From: an uncultured Gemmatimonadota bacterium
GTDB taxonomy: Bacteria > Gemmatimonadota > Gemmatimonadetes > Gemmatimonadales > Gemmatimonadaceae
Reading direction: 5' to 3'
NCBI GenBank assembly: GCA_946479995.1
Contig: CAMLIU010000033.1
Span: 1-9,983 of the forward strand
Length of the DNA: 9,983 nt
Part shown: one piece after another, positions 7,036 to 9,983 of the stretch
Position numbering within the stretch: position 1 is the stretch's first letter
Layout: the number at the start of each line of letters is the position of its first letter
Notes under the pieces: generated by a model
Database searches by the model: none
Seen by the model: the letters and a program-made list of their open reading frames with translations, nothing else
What the model was told of the DNA's origin: nothing
Position numbers and translations under genes: made by a program

Positions 7036-7497
7036 CTAGCGCTCGCCAGCGAGCTCGAGGAGCCGCGCGGTGAGGGCGAGGCGAGCCTGAGCGGACCGGG
7101 TGACGATGAGGATAGTGTCGTCGCCGGCGATGGTGCCGAGCACCTCCTCGAACTCTTCCTGGTCGATGGCCTCGGCGATGGGCTGGGCGCCGCTCCGTAC
7201 CGTATGAAGGACGATGAGCTCGCCGACCCCGTCGATGCGCGAGAAGAGCTGAGGCAAGAGGTTGCCCAGCAACGGGTTGTCCTCATCGGTCAGCAGGGAG
7301 CCGGGGAGCACGTACCGGCCGCCCTCCTCCGTGGGAATGCGCGCCACCCCCAGGTCGCGGAGGTCACGCGAGAGGGTGGCCTGAGTGACGTCCATGCCGC
7401 GCCCGAGAAGGAGCCGCCGGAGGTCCTCCTGGCTCCCCACCACGTGCCGTTCGACCAGATCCAGGATCGCTGCCTGGCGCTCGCGCTTCTTCGTCAT
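7036..7497 (-). CDS. argR: arginine repressor ArgR
   Basis: Complete 153-residue ArgR/AhrC family regulator, normal length. The amino half is a winged helix with recognition helix VTQATLSRDLRDLG (37-50) containing the family SR motif S43-R44. The carboxyl half is the trimerisation and arginine-binding domain with GTIAGDDTI (121-129), whose Asp pair D126-D127 contacts arginine in known members. As a hexamer with arginine it binds ARG boxes; candidate boxes lie before argG and argC. The start ATG 7497 has GAGGA three bases upstream, a rather short spacing. The gene diverges from argC across 99 bp and precedes argG by 112 bp on the same strand. A weak -10-like TAGACT is present, so it may be autoregulated through the argC operator. 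Confidence 0.96.
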   Translation of the reverse strand: MTKKRERQAAILDLVERHVVGSQEDLRRLLLGRGMDVTQATLSRDLRDLGVARIPTEEGGRYVLPGSLLTDEDNPLLGNLLPQLFSRIDGVGELIVLHTVRSGAQPIAEAIDQEEFEEVLGTIAGDDTILIVTRSAQARLALTARLLELAGER

Positions 7498-7518
7498 CGG
7501 TCCTCGCTGGGCTGGCCC

Positions 7519-7524
7519 AGTCTA
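7519..7524 (-). promoter_or_regulatory. possible argR -10 element
   Basis: TAGACT (7524-7519, 4 of 6 to consensus) lies 21 nt before the argR ATG. The hexamer 17 bp upstream, TTACGG, is a poor -35. No ARG-box-like sequence overlaps it directly; the nearest begins at 7570. Confidence 0.3.
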
Positions 7525-7554
7525 TCACCGACGCGGCCGCGCCGTAAGCGCCTA

Positions 7555-7587
7555 TTGACCGCCGACCTCTGCATGATTATGCATTAT
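7555..7587 (+). promoter_or_regulatory. argC-argB-argD promoter
   Basis: TTGACC (7555-7560, 5 of 6) is a good -35. The -10 is less certain: CATTAT (7582-7587) is 21 bp away and GATTAT (7575-7580) 14 bp away, each 4 of 6. Either falls in an AT-rich island overlapping the ARG-box-like sites. With the first, transcription would begin within a few bases of ATG 7597, which fits a leaderless message. Confidence 0.5.
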
Positions 7588-7601
7588 TGCGTGAATATGC
7601 T
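7570..7601 (+). promoter_or_regulatory. argC operator: ARG-box-like sites running into the start codon
   Basis: TGCATGATTATGCA (7570-7583) is a near-perfect palindrome and matches the ARG-box core at 11 of 14. A second site, read on the minus strand as GCATATTCACGC (7600-7589), equals the argG element GCATATTTACTC at 10 of 12. The second site includes the argC ATG (7597). The two sites are 18 bp apart rather than the 21 bp seen at argG, so the exact box register is uncertain. Repressor here would cover the promoter and the start codon. Confidence 0.65.
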
Positions 7602-8559
7602 ACCCGTCGGAGTGCTCGGTGCCAGCGGTTACGCCGGTCGCGAGCTCTGCAGCCTCATCGCCCGGCATCCCCGGTTCGGCCTCGCCTTCGCGACAGCCAA
7701 CGAACAGCGGGGCCAGTCGGTGCGCCTGGGCGGCGAGACGGTGACCTTTGCCGCGCCCGAGGAGGCGGACCTCGCGAGTGCCGCGCTCGTGTTCTCCGCG
7801 CTGCCGCACGGTGCGTCACTGCCATGGGTAGAACGCGCGCGCGAGGCGGGCGCGAAGGTCGTGGACCTGTCGAGCGACCTGCGTCCCGGGCACGGAGGGG
7901 CACGCGTTCCCTACGGTATGCCCGAGCTCGGCTACGAAGCGCGACAGGCCATTCGCGGCGCCGACGTCGTGGCGAATCCCGGCTGCTACCCGACCTCCAT
8001 TCTGCTCGCGCTCGCACCCCTGCTGAGCGCCGAGCTCGTGCGCGCCGATGCGACGATGATCGCCAACTCGGCGAGCGGCGTGACCGGTGCCGGCAACTCG
8101 CCGAAGCGGGAGCTGCTGTTCGCCGAGCTCGCGGAGGATTTCCGCGCGTACGGCGTGGGGAACACGCACCGGCACCTGATCGAGATGCGGGCGACCCTCG
8201 ACGCGTTCGGCACCGCGGCGGAGCTCGTGTTCACGCCGCACCTGCTGCCGGTCGCGCGCGGCATCCTGTCCACGATCGTCGTGCCGCTCACGGACGCGAT
8301 CGCCGACCCGCCCGCTTTCTTCCGCGATGCGTACGCGAACGAGCGCTTCGTCGAGGTGAACGACACGCCACCCACGCTGCGCGAGGTCGCGCACCGGAAC
8401 GTGGTCGCGCTCTCGGCGACGATGCTCGCCGGCACGCGGCAGCCGATGCTGCTCGTCACCTCGGCGATCGACAACCTGGTGAAGGGCGCCGCGGGGCAGG
8501 CGGTGCAGAACGCAAACCTGATGCTCGGGCTGGAGGAGTGCATGGGGTTGCCGGCATGA
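7597..8559 (+). CDS. argC: N-acetyl-gamma-glutamyl-phosphate reductase
   Basis: Complete 320-residue cytoplasmic NADPH-dependent enzyme that reduces N-acetylglutamyl phosphate to the semialdehyde, the third step of the pathway. Seen: the Rossmann loop GASGYAGREL at 8-17, catalytic C130 in ANPGCYPT (126-133), SGVTGAG at 160-166, HRHLIEM at 191-197, PHLLPVARGI at 214-223 and DNLVKGAAGQAVQN at 292-305. Several in-frame starts exist (ATG 7573, ATG 7579, GTG 7591, ATG 7597). I chose 7597 because the family begins two to five residues before the Rossmann loop. None has a Shine-Dalgarno sequence, so the message is probably leaderless. Its last codons overlap the argB start (ATGA). Confidence 0.96.
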   Translation: MLPVGVLGASGYAGRELCSLIARHPRFGLAFATANEQRGQSVRLGGETVTFAAPEEADLASAALVFSALPHGASLPWVERAREAGAKVVDLSSDLRPGHGGARVPYGMPELGYEARQAIRGADVVANPGCYPTSILLALAPLLSAELVRADATMIANSASGVTGAGNSPKRELLFAELAEDFRAYGVGNTHRHLIEMRATLDAFGTAAELVFTPHLLPVARGILSTIVVPLTDAIADPPAFFRDAYANERFVEVNDTPPTLREVAHRNVVALSATMLAGTRQPMLLVTSAIDNLVKGAAGQAVQNANLMLGLEECMGLPA

Positions 8560-9329
8560 CGCGGGTAATCAAGGTGGGCGGCCGACCGCAGACGGATCGC
8601 GCCCTGCCGGGTGCGCTGGCCGCAGCCCATGCCGCGGCGCCGGGTTCCCTGGTCGTGGTGCACGGCGGTGGCGACGAAGTGGGCGCGCTGCAACGGCTCT
8701 ACGGCGTGGAGGCGCGCTTCCATGGCGGCCGCCGCGTCACGAGCGCGCTCGACCTCGAGATCATCCGCATGACGCTCTCGGGGGCGGCGAACAAGCGGTT
8801 GGTGGCGGCGCTCAACGACCATGGCGTGGCCGCGCTCGGGCTCTCGGGAGAGGACGCCGCGCTGCTCAACGCCCTGCCGCTCGACGCCGATCGCTATGGC
8901 TACGCCGGCATGCCGGCGTCGGTGAACGTCGCGGTGCTCCGCCACCTGCTGGCGGGCGACGTGCTGCCGGTGATCTCACCGGTGAGCCGGCACGCCGCGG
9001 CGGGGGTGGGGGAGCCGTCCACCCTCAACGTGAACGGCGACGATGCGGCGGCGGCGATCGCCGCGGCACTGGAGGCCGACGAGCTCCTCCTGGTGTCCGA
9101 CGTGGCCGGTGTGCTGGTGGACGGGCAGGCAGTGAGTGAGCTGGACGCCGACGCGGCGCGACAGCTGATCGCCGACGGAACGGCTGCCGGCGGGATGGGC
9201 GCGAAGCTGCAGGCGGCGCTGACGGCGCTGGCCGGCGGCGTGGCGCGGGTACGGATCTCTGACATCGCGGCGATCGAATCCCTCGATCGCGGCACGGTCC
9301 TGACACGAGTGGAGAGCGTGTGCGCATGA
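8556..9329 (+). CDS. argB: acetylglutamate kinase
   Basis: Complete 257-residue amino acid kinase that phosphorylates N-acetylglutamate, the second step of arginine synthesis. Seen: IKVGG at 5-9 with catalytic K6, the HGGG glycine loop at 36-39, GGRRVT at 57-62, LNVNGDD at 157-163, SDVAGV at 181-186 and GGMGAKL at 212-218 with K217. The length and the immediate start at the kinase core match the short Escherichia coli type. The extra amino-terminal helix that builds arginine-sensitive hexamers is missing, so feedback inhibition by arginine is unlikely (inference). It overlaps argC and argD by 4 bp (ATGA) at each end, implying translational coupling in one operon. Confidence 0.95.
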   Translation: MTRVIKVGGRPQTDRALPGALAAAHAAAPGSLVVVHGGGDEVGALQRLYGVEARFHGGRRVTSALDLEIIRMTLSGAANKRLVAALNDHGVAALGLSGEDAALLNALPLDADRYGYAGMPASVNVAVLRHLLAGDVLPVISPVSRHAAAGVGEPSTLNVNGDDAAAAIAAALEADELLLVSDVAGVLVDGQAVSELDADAARQLIADGTAAGGMGAKLQAALTALAGGVARVRISDIAAIESLDRGTVLTRVESVCA

Positions 9330-9983
9330 CGGCACCGACAGTGACGCCGCCAACCGGCGAGCAGGCCATTCACGCCACCGAGGCACAGCCGGCGAGCGCC
9401 GGCCAGCCGGTGACGATCGACAGCGCGATCCTCGGCACGTACAAGCGCGCGCCGGTGGAGTTCGTGCGTGGCAGCGGCGTGCGCCTGTTCGACGCCGAAG
9501 GCAATGCGTATCTGGACTTCGTGAGCGGCATTGCCGTCAATGCGCTCGGCTACGACGACGCCGGCCTCAAGGCGGCGATGCACGCGGCCGCCGACGGGCT
9601 CGTGCACACCTCGAACCTGTACAGCACCGCGCCGGGCGAGCGCCTGGCCGCGGCGCTCGTGGCGCGCTCCTTCGCCGACAAGGTCTTCTTCTGCAATTCC
9701 GGCGCGGAGGCGAACGAGGGTGCGTTCAAGTTCGCCCGTCGCTGGGCGCGCACGAAGGGGGAGGCGAAGCACGAGATCATCTCGCTGCGCGGCGCCTTCC
9801 ACGGCCGCCTGTTCGCGACGCTCGCCGCGACCGACCGGCCGGCGTACCGGCTGCCCTTCCGCCCGCTCACCCCGGGCGTGTCGATCTGCGAGCGCGACCT
9901 CGCCGACCTCGATGCCGCGCTGAGCGCTGACACGACGGCGGCGCTCGTCGTCGAGCCGGTGCAGGGAGAGGGCGGGGTGCGCG
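9326..9983 (+). CDS. argD: acetylornithine aminotransferase, partial (3' end outside window)
   Basis: First 219 codons of a class III, PLP-dependent aminotransferase that makes N-acetylornithine from the semialdehyde and glutamate; the window ends inside it. Seen: YKRAPVEFVRGSG around 39-51, LFDAEGNAYLDFVSGIAVN at 54-72, the cofactor-phosphate motif NSGAEANE at 124-131, GAFHGR at 156-161 and VEPVQGEGG at 209-217 with the conserved Glu210. The PLP lysine lies downstream and cannot be checked. About 30 poorly conserved, Ala/Thr/Pro-rich residues precede the domain. The usual GHxHP after AVNALG reads GYDD (75-78) here. The ATG overlaps the argB stop. The acetyl-ornithine assignment rests on the argCB context; ornithine or succinylornithine specificity cannot be told from sequence. 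Confidence 0.93.
   Translation, partial: MTAPTVTPPTGEQAIHATEAQPASAGQPVTIDSAILGTYKRAPVEFVRGSGVRLFDAEGNAYLDFVSGIAVNALGYDDAGLKAAMHAAADGLVHTSNLYSTAPGERLAAALVARSFADKVFFCNSGAEANEGAFKFARRWARTKGEAKHEIISLRGAFHGRLFATLAATDRPAYRLPFRPLTPGVSICERDLADLDAALSADTTAALVVEPVQGEGGVR

Noticed and set aside
7587..8555. Open frame through argC that continues into argB in the same frame
   Set aside because: Only the part from 8556 matches a family; the upstream part is the out-of-frame shadow of argC, whose catalytic motifs lie in the other frame.
1..9983. Mobile elements, tRNA/rRNA genes, CRISPR arrays, phage or toxin-antitoxin genes
   Set aside because: I looked for transposase motifs, terminal repeats, cloverleaf patterns and regular direct repeats and saw none that could be supported.

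Overview
This window is GC-rich chromosomal DNA, dense with genes and with high GC at third codon positions. It carries housekeeping genes and no mobile element, RNA gene or CRISPR array that I can recognise. The base composition, the type of genes and the mixture of Shine-Dalgarno-led and apparently leaderless starts would fit a Gemmatimonadota-like bacterium. That assignment is an inference from memory and was not tested.

Left part (25-2541, minus strand): a complete HrpB-type DEAH-box helicase. Its start region faces a small unrecognised gene on the plus strand (2615-2857). That gene encodes an 80-residue protein with eight Cys/His ligands spaced like a FYVE/treble-clef cross-brace zinc finger. 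It is followed by a Tat-exported DUF411/CopG-like copper protein (2922-3416) and a stand-alone WYL-like protein (about 3636-4106). The WYL-like gene converges on argH, and its stop codon lies inside a perfect 38-bp palindrome.

Right part (4146-9983): an arginine biosynthesis locus arranged around its own regulator. On the minus strand are argR (7036-7497), argG (5628-6923) and argH (4146-5606). On the plus strand are argC (7597-8559), argB (8556-9329) and the first 219 codons of argD (9326 onward, cut by the window end). argC-argB-argD are joined by ATGA stop/start overlaps. Together ArgB, ArgC and ArgD take N-acetylglutamate to N-acetylornithine, and ArgG and ArgH take citrulline to arginine. 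The acetyl-removing or transferring step (argJ or argE) and the carbamoyltransferase (argF) are not in the window and may lie beyond argD.

Regulation can be read from the DNA. Two AT-rich islands, one before argG and one before argC, carry ARG-box-like sites laid over promoter-like hexamers. They share a 12-bp motif at 10 of 12 positions. This suggests that ArgR represses argGH and argCBD, and possibly itself, since argR diverges from argC. The likely new element of the window is the small FYVE-like zinc protein. The best-supported structural finding is the ArgR operator pair.
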